Made by a program: the position numbers and the translations under genes
Source: Mucor racemosus
Lineage: Eukaryota; Mucoromycota; Mucoromycetes; Mucorales; Mucoraceae
NCBI GenBank assembly: GCA_027405735.1
Contig: JAPEHQ010000018.1
Span: 806,001 to 870,000, forward strand
Reading direction: 5' to 3'
DNA: 64,000 nucleotides
The notes under the pieces: generated by a model
Told to the model about the DNA's origin: nothing
Databases searched by the model: none
Seen by the model: only the letters and a program-made list of their open reading frames with translations
Shown: one piece after another, positions 14,231-26,338 of the stretch
How the letters are laid out: every line of letters starts with the position of its first letter
Position numbering within the stretch: the stretch's first letter is position 1

Positions 14231-14784
14231 GAGATCAAGGTTTTTTAGTCAATTTACTAAAGTATATTAATCATAATATAATTAATAACGAAGATAGTTT
14301 GAATGGTTTAAAGCAGATGTGAGATGTGAATTACTCTGATTCAACAAAATTGCCTTATTAATGAGATATATCGATTGAAAATTTGGGGTTTGAAAGAGTT
14401 CTGCCCATGTTCTTCTTTTGGGGACCAAATGGGAGCAACGACAACAACCTGTTTGGTAACACTAAAAGTATTTATGCCTTTGTAAATTCCTGTTTGTAAC
14501 ACACAAAATCTTTTTTCTTCCCGACTCTTTCCTCAGCTCTTTTATTTATGTTTAAAACTACAACAAAAAAACCAATATTTAAGTAGAAGGTGCAAGTACA
14601 TATTTTTCCTATTGTTTATTTGGAAATGAATTATTAACTGTTAATGTTAGGGCGCGTAATAATATTTTTCTCAAATAAAAAAAATACCCAAGACTTGGTC
14701 ATTTTGTTCCATCATCTACGTTATAATCAATGCTTTTTTGGTCTAAAGTCGATATCTATCAACAGAAAAATTGGCGATTATAAA
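14231..14784. other. Unassigned AT-rich sequence between a CACTA terminus and Rep1 copy A
   Basis: No gene seen. It lies between a CACTA end and a Rep1 body and does not match the corresponding flanks of the other Rep1 copies, so it could be cargo of a different element or unrelated DNA. Confidence 0.4.
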
Positions 14785-15475
14785 AGTATGTATAAATATT
14801 TACAGTAATAAACCTGAATCAAGTGGGTACAGCATCGTAAATTCTTGAAAAAGTTCTCCAGTATTATAAAATCTCTTATTTTTAAGACTTGAAAGGCTTA
14901 TAAGCGGAATATTAATTTCGAAAATTATTTTTGTCCAGATCATCAATTTTGACATTTTTTAAATTTTTTTTTCTGATTTTGCAAATTTACAGTTAATTAT
15001 ACTACCAATTATAAAAACAAAAAATATACACATATAGAGAATTTAGCGCTCTATTTGCTCAATAAAAAATAACAAATATTTTTATTGCAAAATATTACAT
15101 GAAAATCCTTTAATCAAAAAACCGTTTTTTGGTCGAAAATACCAATTTTCATTACTTAACATTTAATATTAAGCTTTTATAAAATGTGTATTAGTCATAG
15201 CTACAATTTTCTCTCACAATGTAGTATATTTAAACGTTGATTTTGGTATCAAAATTTGATTTTTCTGTTTTTTGATCAAAATCATGAGTGTTGGTAAGGA
15301 TGAAATGAGTTCCCAAAAATGTCCGCTACAAAGTCTGAATTTTCAGACTGTACGTAGTTAAATATAAGAAAAGTTTAAAAAAAGCCCTTTTTTTTTTGTT
15401 TAAAACTTAGACATACCATCATCAGTATAATAAGAGACTTAGCCGTTCAATCTTGCTATGCTCAACTAAATGAAA
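14785..15475 (+). repeat. Rep1 copy A (body fragment)
   Basis: About 690 bp closely matching 42330-42990 in the same orientation and, inverted, 37915-38590 and 58675-59345. Shared landmarks include tttagcgctctatttgctc, ctctcacaatgtagtat and tagccgttcaatcttgct. No open frame survives in all copies. Similarity stops soon after tagccgttcaatcttgctatg. Confidence 0.85.
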
Positions 15476-15653
15476 TAAAAGTGCAGTACATCATTATCAC
15501 CTCATACTCAGCACTCTATGCTAAGAATTCTATCTAAATAACCCTTTGAGCACTTCTATTAGTAATACATGTACCCAGTCTATTCTATGTCCCAAACAAA
15601 TACTCTTATTTATACAAATTATTTTATTTTAGAATTTATTATCATGAACACCA

Positions 15654-15802
15654 CACTATGAAAAAAAAATCCCTTAATTCTCTTAATTGTGCCACATTAA
15701 GGGAAATAAGACAAAATTTTAAAAAAAATAAGCAGTGAAAATTTTCTTATTTTCCTTAATGTGGCACAATTAAGAGAATTAAGGGATTTTTTCTTCATAG
15801 TG
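15654..15802. mobile_element. CACTA-like MITE, 149 bp, near-perfect long terminal inverted repeats
   Basis: The left end starts cactatga and the right end is its inverse (tcatagtg). The two arms pair over about 57 bp with only two mismatches, leaving a spacer of about 35 bp. The flanks carry a 3-bp direct repeat, cca at 15651-15653 and 15803-15805. A CACTA start with a 3-bp target duplication fits the CACTA superfamily. There is no coding capacity, so it would depend on a transposase elsewhere. The high arm identity suggests recent origin or hairpin-driven conversion. Confidence 0.8.
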
Positions 15803-15923
15803 CCATTAACAAAAGTTCAACTACTGGTCAACCTGCATCTATGGGTATGGTTTTTTATTACTGATTATCTTTTTCTTCGAGAAAAGATGTAAATGATGTA
15901 TTGAGCAATGATGCTCTACATAA

Positions 15924-16822
15924 TTGATATTAAATACTTGGAGCGAAGAAGTTTGTATTACCAAGGAACTAAACGATGATTGCGCCCTTTCTATTGGCGA
16001 TAATACTATCATGAGCGATAGTAGTGAACTTGACCTTAAACATGATGTTCAAAAAGTTGCTTACTTAGGAAAGGAACATCAAGTTAAGTTGTTGAATGAA
16101 ATCAAACAACTGCGTTATCAATTAAACATATTGATAATGGAACTTTAGCCTCAAAAGCAAGTGCCTTGAAACGTCAGTTGAAACTGGTAAAAGAGAACTA
16201 TGATCTTTTGTTTGATGAAAGTACTATAATGGGTACTACCACGGGTGAATCACCTTTAGTTCCTTCTGACACTCCATTTTTGCAATGGAAAGGACATAAA
16301 TTTAATACTAAGAAATTTACTTTTCAAAGTATTGACGCATGTTTGACTCAGTTCGAAGATGTATTGGAATCTCGTTCGATTTCAGTTGAAGCAAACTGGA
16401 AGAGAATTATCAAGCCCAAAATGTCGACTGGGATGGCTTCTTGGACTCGTGAATTAATCGAGAGATACCCTAATATTTCTTGGGGTCAGTTTAAGTATAG
16501 TCCTTCTGAGGCTGAAGAAAGAAAAGAAGAAGTCTATCGTGCCTACTCCTTCTCGTGTCACTGAAGACACTGATTCATCAGATGATGAAAGTGACCAACA
16601 TTATTTTGCTGTGGCCACTGTTGCTGCCCCAAAGAAAAAGGGAAAAGAGGTATCTCAAATGAATACTGATAGTGATTATTTTAGGAAAATGCCTAATAAT
16701 AATATGAATACTAATGGTCTTCTTTATTTACCTGTTATTTTAGAAACAAGCGCTGGCATCAAGGTCAACACTTGGTTTTTGTTGGATAATGGTTGCACAT
16801 TTAGCGCAATTTCACCTCAATA
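15924..16822 (+). pseudogene. Broken gag-protease relic of an LTR retrotransposon
   Basis: Three open segments lie in changing frames: 15924-16148, 16166-16564 and 16539-16822. The middle one resembles a Ty3/Gypsy-type gag (FLQWKGHKFN followed by a Trp-rich helical part). The third has an acidic, Lys-rich linker and then a retropepsin-like start, LLDNGCTFSAIS, where the usual D-S/T-G active site reads D-N-G. The frame ends at TAA just after this. No zinc knuckle, reverse transcriptase or integrase follows and no flanking LTR pair was found. GC and codon use are higher than in the surrounding DNA. It is a decayed fragment, not a functional gene; the Ty3/Gypsy assignment is by look only. Confidence 0.65.
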
Positions 16823-16864
16823 AGTTTCTTTTTTAAATTTGAATATTTGTAATAAGAATTAAAA

Positions 16865-17240
16865 CATCAAAACAGTCGATAGAAATAACCTTTCCAAAAT
16901 ATTACACTTTTATTAACTGATTTATCCATACTCGAAACTTTATATAATTAAAATCAACATAAAAAGTAACATTTATTAGAATGAATTGAATGTGGGTTTA
17001 TTATATAATACAGCTATCATAATTATGTGATAAGATTATAATTGACAGGCATACTACATTAGAATATGGCCACAGAAATAATCATTAATTGATAAATATG
17101 AAAATGTGTATATAATATAGATATATTATGTTATGCTTCAATGGTAGTATTGCTAAATCTGTCTATACTTGAAATATTGTAATTCTGATGATAGATAATT
17201 AACGATACACCCAGAGAATGTATTTATACATTTTCATTAC
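16865..17240 (-). repeat. Repeat R1, copy split by a solo LTR
   Basis: Left part 16865-16917 (acatcaaaac to acttttattaac) and right part 17199-17240 (gataca to tatttataca) together match, inverted, the continuous R1 sequence at 18340-18430. The interruption is exactly the solo LTR at 16918-17198, so R1 is older than that insertion. Confidence 0.75.
16918..17198 (+). mobile_element. Solo LTR (TGATTTATC family), copy 1
   Basis: 281 bp beginning TGATTTATC and ending GATAGATAA, where the final CA of the other copies has become AA. It is flanked by the 5-bp direct repeat ttaac (16913-16917 and 17199-17203). Internal sequence (aaaatcaacataaaaagta, aatttgggttta-like, gtaattctgat) matches copies at 55720-56016 and 60710-60974. 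A single LTR with an intact target duplication and no internal region is the usual product of LTR-LTR recombination. It is more diverged than the other two copies, so probably older. Confidence 0.82.
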
Positions 17241-17280
17241 AGCTATTGCACAGATTTTCTATTATCTATTATCTAGGGAC

Positions 17281-17385
17281 ACGATTGAAATGTCAAAACG
17301 GTTGATGGAAATAATCTTGCCAAGATACTACACTTTTAATTAACGATATACATTCAGAGGATGTTGTATTTTTATACTTTTAATT
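17281..17385 (-). repeat. Repeat R1, additional copy
   Basis: Contains gaaatgtcaaaac, aataatcttgccaaga and acatttagagg-like blocks that match, inverted, the R1 copy at 18340-18430. Confidence 0.65.
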
Positions 17386-18234
17386 AATATATAATTATTA
17401 CACAGAATTACTTTCTAAGGACATGATGTCAATTAACTAGGACGCATGTTGCTGTTGCTGATTTACTATATCACCGAATATGGATCGAGATCTCGAGTAT
17501 GCAACCTAGAATATCATAATATTAATATATCAGCAGCCAAAGTGCATCTACTGTATATGTAAAGAGTACTATAATCTCGTAATAATAGATTGAGACTATT
17601 AAGAAAGAGGCACTAAGAGGTAGACGTTGTTGGTGCTACTAATTGTAGTTAATTATTACTTTGATTAATATGTTGCAAGAAGTCAGTATTAAGTAATAAT
17701 AAATCTATTATAGTTATGTTTAGTAAGTTTATTTGATTAAAACTATCAAGGAAGGAAGAGAACAGATATTTTTATTAACGTTCAATATCTTATTTGACAT
17801 TTGCATATTTATATGAAGTATGCAACTGAAACTAATTTGTGCAATTGTTGAAACAACATGTAATGTGAATCATTACACAATAGTTTTCTGTATACTTTTA
17901 TTGAAAACAGTTAAAATATGATCCTTATGAATACTGATCCAAGTAAGCTGCCACTCTTCTATATTAAACGTAGGTATAAATAGGTATCACACATATTTCA
18001 GACATCAGCATTCATGGATTATTGTGCATTTGGTAGGTTTGAACAACACAAGTTGGTTACCCTCCTACTATTTCTTCCGCCCATTAAGGTCAATAAGCTC
18101 ACTATTTCTCGCCAAATATGGATTTATATGAGCTCTGATTGCAATGGTAGGCACGTCTAGTATTGGTCCACAGAATTGCAAAGGTTCAGCCACCTCGAGT
18201 TGCTGTGGAGATGGGTGTTATGTCAATACTCATC
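17386..18234. other. AT-rich intergenic DNA, no gene seen
   Basis: No recognisable protein or RNA gene. It lies between R1 copies and probably consists of decayed repeats; I found no second copy within the window. Confidence 0.5.
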
Positions 18235-18430
18235 CTATGTCTCACATCCAAGGTCACAGTCTATAATTAGTGTTACAGTAAATCAATGTGGATCATTGAC
18301 TTACATCATATTCTTAGATAGTAAAACCCTAGTAATAGTTATAATTAATGTATATAAATACATCCAAAGGATGTATTGTTAATAAAAGTGGAATATTCTG
18401 GCAAGATTATTTATAAAGACTCTTTTGACA
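18235..18430 (+). repeat. Repeat R1, reference copy
   Basis: Contains catccaaaggatgtatt, ttaataaaagtggaatattc and tggcaagattattta. It recurs at 56600-56690 (near identical), 14000-14129 (diverged) and inverted at 16865-17240 and 17281-17385. The ttaataaaagt word would suit an LTR polyadenylation region, but no termini were defined. Confidence 0.7.
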
Positions 18431-19116
18431 TTTCAATGGGGAAATAAAAATGCATACTTGTTTAAACTATTTTGTACGGGTTGTTTCTGATATTTTTTAA
18501 AAACTTGTATAAAATCAAATAATGAATGCAAAGTAGATTTTGAAGTTGCATTTTATGCACAGTAAATATACAAATAACTTATTCTGATTTCATTAAATAA
18601 TAACTGTTTTTGAAGGAATAAAGCACATGTTATTGAGTGAAACCACCTCTTCCTCTGCTTAAAAAAAATAAAGCAACTGGAAAAATGCTTGCAATAATTG
18701 AATATTGATCCAAATGGCTGGAAATTTTAAAATATATACTGCAACTGTAACAGTATTTAAAATTAAAATTTTATTATTTCATTGCTTTTCTGATTAAATC
18801 GTAGGAATCAAATGCGCCTTTTTCTCGAATGGGTTTCTGGCTTATTAGCAAACCATTTTAAATTAGAAATAACACTAAGTCAGCCAAAGTCAGCATATAT
18901 GGCATACAGCTGCAGTTAATAAATCTTGGAAGAGAGCGTTTCTCTAGATTCTTCCAGCTCCTGTATTATTACCGGTTCAGCGCATCATTTTATCAGATTA
19001 GATAATATGCGTCTTCTAAGTATGCAAGTATTATGTATTATGGACATCCGATACGCTTTTCACAGCATAAAAATCTTATGGAGAGATATTTTAAATGCAA
19101 TAGATTTGATTTCATT
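18431..19116. other. AT-rich intergenic DNA downstream of the tricalbin gene
   Basis: No gene seen. The part next to 19117 must contain the 3' UTR and polyadenylation site of the tricalbin gene, which cannot be placed by eye. Confidence 0.5.
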
Positions 19117-22100
19117 TTATTCTTTTACATCATAATCAATTTTTACGTGAATATCACCACTTCCCTCTGGTTCCAGAGGAAGCCACTTATCTAATGATGT
19201 GACAATAGGAGGTCTAATTAAATCCCAAAGTGAAATAGTAAAACCACCAATGTCAGTCGAATGGAATGTATGAGAATCTTTTATGAGGATATCCAACTGA
19301 ATTTCATCACCATTCAACTTTTGAGAGCAACCCTCACTCCTAACATTATAAAAGAACATTAATTAAACTGGCATATAGTATATAACATATTGGACTTACC
19401 AAATTGGATTGGAAGACTTTTTAACTTTTTTGGTCTTTAGCAATTGCTTCGAACCGAGATGTACCACTGCCACAGGGTTGAGTTTATCACCATCACCCTT
19501 CAAATTTCTTGCCTCTAAAACCTGGATATGTACAGTTCCCTCACTAGTTTTAACCAAAAAGTTATGATCAACTGGAGCCGCCTTGTTGGTTTCTTGGTTT
19601 CTATCTTGCTTAATTTCTCTCTCTTCATTTATCGCTGATTGTTTTGTAGAAGATGTAGAAGATGTTGATTCAAGGAGTCCAGATAATTTTGACTGCACAC
19701 TGTTGCTCTTTGAAGTTGTGCTTTTAGGTGGTTGACTCCAATTGAAAGCAGTAGTACCCATTTTTGTGGTCATTCTTCGAGTTGTGCCCATAAATGTAGT
19801 ATGTGTCTTTCTACGTAATAAAAGTTGAGGCTCCCACTTGAGACGCACGCGTACAATACCAGTATCACCAGCTTGTCCATCAAGTGGAATGTCAACATCA
19901 CGAGCGCTGAAGCTTTCAACTGTGTCGCCACGAATAGTGATACCACCAGAACCTAATGGAACATCACCAGAAATTTGATTCCAATCAAATACTTCAATTC
20001 TAAAACTAGCTGTAACTCGAGAAATCTAAAACACAAATAAGTATGATTGACGGTATAACAAATACAAGACTTACAATAGGAACTTCGAACACTTCGTGTT
20101 TCCAAACAGGATTACAATTCTTTTTGATTGTAGCACTTTTATGCACGATATCACCATTGATAGTAAATCTAACATAAGGATCACTTGTTCCAGATTTATC
20201 AGCAGCCTTCAAATTCTTTGCGTTCAATAATGTAACTGTCAAGACACCTTGATTTTCAATACTTTCATCAGGGTTCACAGTATAATTCAACAATGGTGCA
20301 TAACCAAAACTAAGCTTAATTTGTGCTGAACCACCAACAGGAGCAATTAAATCATACCACTCACCCTCATCATCTTCTGTATGAAGCAACATTTGACTCA
20401 TGCTAAATTTACCTCCACTTGCCAATTGCTTTTCACGAGCACGTCTTTGGATTTCATGAATCAAACGTTCACTACTTTCGTACCAATAAGCTAATTTATC
20501 ATCATCTTTTTCAGTTTTTTGAGGAGGCTTGAGCTCAATAGCTACACGAGAAAAGCCCGAATCCTTGATAAAAGCATCAGTTGCCTCATTAAACGCCAAC
20601 ATACGACCCTTGAGAGTATCGGTCTTGTGTTGTGGGGTCAATGAATCCACCATGACTTGACAATAACACTCATATACTTGTGATGCCTTGATCTCATGAA
20701 TCTTAACTGTAAGAACACCACTGCCATAACATGACAGATCAATGAGTTGATCTGGGGTATATCGAATAGGTAAGCCATGAAGATCAAATTCAGGTAAAGC
20801 AACTTTTGAAGGTGCAACTTGTAATTCTGATTTCTCTGGAACTGCAATGGAAAGATTTTGAGAAGTTACAGCTTCTTCTTCTTCTTCTTCTTCTTCTTCT
20901 TCATTGTCCATTTCTGCAAGTGCCATTGTAGGGTAAAATTCAGCAGTGTATGTCAAAAATCCTTTTTGAGAATTTCCAGTATGAAGGGGAACTTGTCTAA
21001 AAGGGAAAATGTTATTGGAAATGTTTGATATTTGATTCCAAAATGTATTACCTATCTATTTTATCGACAGTAGATTCATACCACACAGCATCATATTCAT
21101 TCTTACATTGCTTAATGAGTTGATTTATTGGGAATACAGTAGAACCAAGAGATTTATCTTTTGATCCTGAAGTCCAAGCCATAACTTCCAACACAAGATC
21201 TTCTTGCATTGAGTGAATAGGAACATAATGAAACTCACCCCATTCAGGGCAATCAGTACCATCAATGATTTCAGTTTTTGCTCTAGTTTGCTTTCCATTT
21301 TTGATGCGAACATATAAATCTGATTTAGTGGAAACAAGATCTTTGGCAGACCAAATGGAAAATCGTATGACACCAACAGGAGGGGCTAAAAAGAAATCGA
21401 TTAGAAATGCATCTCTATAACCTTGTAGTTACTTACAATAAAGACCAACACCACCCATTTTTGCAAGACCTGTCATGACAACTGGTTTCCATTGAACACT
21501 CAATCTTAAACGAGCATTAATTTCTTGTCCCTTTTTTCTCAATGTCCACCAATACTCTTTATCGTCTTGATCTCTCATGATATCAGTCAAATAAGCATCC
21601 CAAGAACCTAATGAAGCATCACCTGCAAAATTGATACGATCGATAATGCTCACACGAATGAATACTTGAGTCATATCTAATACAAGAATTTCAAATGATC
21701 TTTCAAACTTGGGGTTGGCTGTACGCTTGAAAGTAGGAGTTTCGAATCTGTCAACACCGTTAATCTTGAGTAGAGCGTATGGATTGATCTTGTTTGATCC
21801 CAGGTTTTTACATTCATGAATTGTGATACGAAGCACACCAGAATCTAGAAAATAGAATTAAGTGTTTGGAAAACTAGTGGAACATTGGAGAGAAAATAAG
21901 ACTTACTAGAAGGTTCAGCTTCAATATAAGTGCCATCAGGGTTTTGAATTGGCTTGGAAACAGGGAAATATCGCATGTCCACCTTGAGATTGGTAATAAA
22001 TTTGCCATGGCGTTGCATAGGCAATTCTCTATTAGATCTGTATTAGGATCAATGATATGCAAAATTCAAATAAATACATACAAATTATCCAATTCCATAT

Positions 22101-23996
22101 CTTTCTCATCTCTCATATCTTTCAAATCGAAATGAGATCTAGCCAAACGTTTACCAGCTTTCTTGGTATTATTTGTAGTTCTCAATTCCATAGTTAAAAT
22201 GGATTCCAAATTATTCAAAAGCAAGAATTTAGTTTCATTCCATTGTGGTGTACGAGTATTTTCCAATATAGCAGTTTTCTCCAATTCCTGTGCCTTGTCC
22301 AAAAAGAATCGAATGAAAGGGTTTAAAGTTGTTTCTGAAGCAGTGATTCTCGAACATGAATGAACTGTTACAGCCAAAACACCATTTGCTTGACCTATTA
22401 ATAGATGTTCTACATGTAAGTACACACAGCATAAAAAAAAAAGGGTTAATTCATGATATAACTTACTGATATCCAATTCACCAGAAAAGAATTTCTCGAC
22501 ATCATAAGAGAACACATTGGGATAATACAACATTGGCCCCAAGATAGCATGCGCTTGTTCACGTACAAAGCCTTGGAGACCAGGAATCTACAGTCATATT
22601 AGTTTTCAATTGCTTTTTTAAAATTAATTTACTATTTACGTTATTAACGTCAAATCCAAATGTTTCTCCACCTAAAGGTTTCAAAACATAGTCAAATTGG
22701 GGTTCTTCCATAAAACAAGCTTCCACAATTTTGACATGAGGCATTTTACTGATGAATTGAAGCTTTACTCGCATGCGACCTTTAAAACTCATATCTTCAA
22801 CTAAAACTGACAATGCAGTTCCAACAAATCCTTTACCAAGACGAATATTCAAGACAACCTTGGGGCTCACTATTCTATCAATTTGATCTTTTGTCATACC
22901 AATTGTATCATTAGGAGCAAAAGAGACATCCCAATCCATACACTATGAATAAAGTTAAATCATTACTGCTACAAAATACAACTTTTTTTTTAAAAAAAAA
23001 AACTTACCACAGTATCAGGTTCAGTATCTGTAAACGATTTGACACTTTCAACTCGAAATGGTTTTGAACCCAATGTAAATGTAGTTAATCGAACAGAATC
23101 CAAAAATCCAGGCAAGTAATCAACAAGATAAGTATCGATATTTTCAATTACATATGCACTTAATACAGGTTCGAAGATTAACCAGAATTTTTGAACTAAA
23201 TTGTTGAGCCATTCGACATTTTCATAGTCGGCTGATTGTAAAGCAATTTTAGCGAATTCTCTCTTCATATCATCTGTTGCGCGTGTTTCAATCCTACTCA
23301 AGCTTAACCTATAATATGAAGCTAATATATATTGTCAAAAATTGGGATCATTTATGCATGATATACATATATATACATATACACTAATTTACCTACGAAT
23401 AATAACCCAAATATAAAAGAGCCTGTACCAGCTCCAAGTTTAACTAGTACCCAAAATCCAACACCAATGACAAAAATAACACCATAATCCTGCCATTCCT
23501 CATCAAATGGACTCAAAAGTGTACTATATAATGCATCTACAGTATTATCTGATTTTTTCTTTTCCGTTGCCAAAATACCAAGTGATCCACCTGGATTTAT
23601 CACATTTGAAAATGCTGTCCAACCAATTCTAGAATCATCAGGCAATGGGTGACTTACACGATAACCTGCAATTGTATTGACAACTGGTTGTTGGTGTTGG
23701 TGTTGGCGACGTTTTGATTGTGTTCGTTTAGGCGCAACATTTTGACCGACTGATTTTTGAGTTGCTTCAATGATAGCTTGCTTAATTTTATTAGCATCAC
23801 TAGAACCAATTTCCGTAGCAAACCCTTCTTGATTACGACCCAAACTTCGAAGGTCGGGTACAAAGTCTTTGGGAATATGAGCTTCGGCTTGTGCCCGTTT
23901 GAGTTCCGGAGATTCGTCTACTTTAAACGTATGTACTGGTGTATCTGATGTTTGTTGTATTTGTTCAACCGCTTTTATCTCTTCTTGGGTCTCCAT
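19117..23996 (-). CDS. Tricalbin-like ER-plasma membrane tether (SMP domain, several C2 domains)
   Basis: Eleven exons join in frame to 1432 residues: 23996-23393, 23321-23008, 22942-22640, 22587-22467, 22394-22082, 22037-21907, 21844-21437, 21385-21052, 20996-20075, 20025-19400, 19339-19117. A basic N-terminus is followed by a hydrophobic hairpin (about 172-206), then the lipid-transfer SMP domain (about 230-440, with VEWLNNLVQKFW and IPGLQGFV) and C2-type segments near 450-550, 597-700, 735-840, 915-1000, 1085-1190 and 1310-1432. The fifth has the most canonical calcium loop (DKSGTSDPYV); others lack acidic loop residues, as in yeast tricalbins. A run of ten or more Glu (near 875, a TTC repeat on the plus strand at 20873-20902) separates C2 segments. 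Tricalbins anchor in the ER and bridge to the plasma membrane. I chose the METQEE start; an in-frame ATG 48 bases upstream (24044) would add a hydrophobic lead. The exon 1-2 junction was chosen to keep YYRLSL in frame. Confidence 0.9.
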
Positions 23997-25818
23997 GGCA
24001 ACAAAAATAGATGTTTCGAAACAATATAATGAAAAAAGAAACAAGGGAAAAATAAAATTAGGATTTTTTTTAAAAAAATTATGCTTTTTTTTTCTGGAAT
24101 AATAAACATATGTAGTAGAGCCCAGGAGGATTTAAACTTCAGTGTTAAACGGAATTATAGTCTTCCCATTTATCCATTGAAAATAGCTTTCTTTGTTATC
24201 CATGAATTGACACAAATTTCAATTTTATATGCATACTATCAGCTTTTATGGAAAAATCTCTTTAGATTTACACCACATCTCTTGTTTTTTAATCACATTG
24301 CATATTATGTATCTCGAGAGGTTGTTTATCCCAACTTTTTTCCTATATTTAGTGCTAGATACTTCATAAACTACATTTGCATTTATTGGACATTGCATGG
24401 TGCACAAATAAAATCTGACGTAATCTGTCATGTTTGTCATAACATGTTAGTATACAAAGCAGGACATACACGGCTATATCATAATGAATGGATATGGATA
24501 GAGTCTGATTCGATTAGACATCAAAAGAGTTGTTACTCTCTTGATATATAACAGGACAAAAACTTGTTGCAGTAATCTCCGTCAATTTTACTAATTAAAC
24601 AATAAATGCAAATTGTGTATATACTTTTTATATATAATACTTTAGGAATAAAGCTATAGTATTAAGGTTTGATTGATTGGGGACGAAAAAAGAACTCATT
24701 GAGAAGAAAGGAGGTTTTGCTATATGATGAATTGCAATTTCGTGTAGCAGCGGGGTGTGAAATACTGAAAATGCAATTGGCATAATTGATAATCAGTTCG
24801 ACATTTCCGAAAGAAAATTTACTTTTGAAGGATTTTAAAAGCCAAAACTTGATAGTAAAGCTTCAATTATATGTTAAATAAAATTATGTGCTTTTAAGTG
24901 TTTTATATTATAGTATTTTATTTTTGCACAATTTTAGCACAAAATTTTGTCCTATTTTTTGAAAACCTTAATTTTAGTTTTCCGGAGAAATATCAAAAAA
25001 GTTAGTATTTAAACGCAAAACAAACATTTCTATCATAAAGATACAACTATTTTGGTCAGATAATGCCACATATTATCTTAGTAAAAAGTCTCATTTTTCG
25101 ACCGAAAAATTGAATTTTGTTAAAATTGAGATTTTGGATGAGGTATGGTAAGGCAAAAATTGAGATAAAATTAATATCTACAGAAAACTGCAAAAACGAT
25201 TTAGAATGAATGCACTGCACGTTAGCAATCGTTTGGTGTGCTTTTGGGCGCCAGACATAGCCGTTAGCGGTCAAAATGAAGTATGTAAGCACGAAAATAG
25301 GCAAATTAATCGATCCAAATGTACTTTTATCAGGTTTATTTGCATTTAGTGATTTGATTTCATGGTTTTTCAATATTCTGCATCTTGTAATAGTAAAGAA
25401 AGATGATATTTTATTGTCAAAACCATCGTATTCAAGCTCAATAGCCCTCATTGATTGGAGTAGAACTCATCGTTTAACACGAAATAACATCTGCTTCCAG
25501 CAGTTTTATTGGCTATTCAAGCTTTGAAACTTTGTTGTATTTGATTCAATCACTTATACAAACAACAATGAGCAATACAAGACATATAAATCGTAACTAC
25601 CTCATCAAGATAATCCACATATGATAATTTAACATCTAAATCGAAATAGAAAAAAAAAGAGTCTGCATTAGAAGAAGCTTCTGGAGCATGATTGTTTTAC
25701 GAAAATATACACATTCAAGAGCAAAACAAAAAATGCCATGGTAAATTTGACATGGAGTAAAAGATTTTCATCCCAAAAAAAACATCCTAAACAACTTTTT
25801 AGTAACTGAAAAAATGCT
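23997..25818. other. Intergenic region upstream of tricalbin
   Basis: Holds the tricalbin promoter on the left and the 3' end of the SUZ-domain gene on the right. A 156-codon open frame on the plus strand (24081-24551) has no recognisable content. The stretch 24780-25540 is rich in A/T homopolymers and resembles decayed repeat DNA, without a second copy in the window. Confidence 0.5.
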
Positions 25819-26338
25819 TTATTTCTTTTCAAATTTTTCATAAATGAGGCGCTTCGCTGTCTCGTAATCTTTCTCTTTTTCTGCCAAACTTTTAATAGGT
25901 CTTGAGAGGGTAGCTTCCTTTCTGCTTTTGGCATCCTGAGGTCGTTTCAAGATCTTCAGCTAACTCACATGTTTAATTAGACAAGAGAATAAATCAGTTA
26001 AAGGAATTTACCTCTGGTTTATAATCCGCATGAGCAGCCAATGTGTTGGTATGAACAATTACAGGGGAAGTATATTCATTTCTAATGAACAAAACAAAAG
26101 AGTGAGTACTATATGATTTTGTTGCCACAATACTATAATTTACGCTTTTTCCCATAATTGCTTGTTTGATTGACAAGTTGTTGCCTTTGTCTTTACTTTT
26201 TCAATGGGTATTTTACAATCATTCAACTAGAGATTTATAGTTTTTTTTTGAGTTAATCAATCAAAATCTAATATTCAATTTTAAATTTACACCAGCATCT
26301 GCAGCAGTTTCCCAATCATCCCAAGGATCCTCTGACAT
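25819..26338 (-). CDS. SUZ domain-containing protein (SZRD1-like)
   Basis: Small four-exon gene: 26338-26291, 26226-26144, 26081-26012 and 25959-25819, joining in frame to 113 residues. It starts MSEDPWDDWETAADAG, matching the acidic Trp-rich N-terminus of SZRD1 proteins. It ends with a SUZ motif: LKILKRPQ near 67-74, then a Lys/Arg-rich part and IKSLAEKEKDYETAKRLI near 90-107. SUZ domains bind RNA and occur in mRNA-associated proteins; the exact role of this small family is poorly known. Introns are about 50-65 bp with GT-AG ends, and phases agree across all junctions. Exon 1 could end at either of two adjacent GT sites; only the one after GCTGGT keeps the frame open. It is the same direction as the ABC transporter gene, 578 bp downstream of that gene's stop. 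Confidence 0.88.

Noticed and set aside
23996..24044. Upstream in-frame ATG for tricalbin (24044)
   Set aside because: It would add a short hydrophobic lead (MFLFSLYCFETSIFVA) not typical for tricalbins; METQEE is the more likely start. Only transcript data can decide.
24081..24551. 156-codon open frame on the plus strand upstream of tricalbin
   Set aside because: No recognisable domain, lies in the tricalbin promoter region, composition like surrounding AT-rich DNA.
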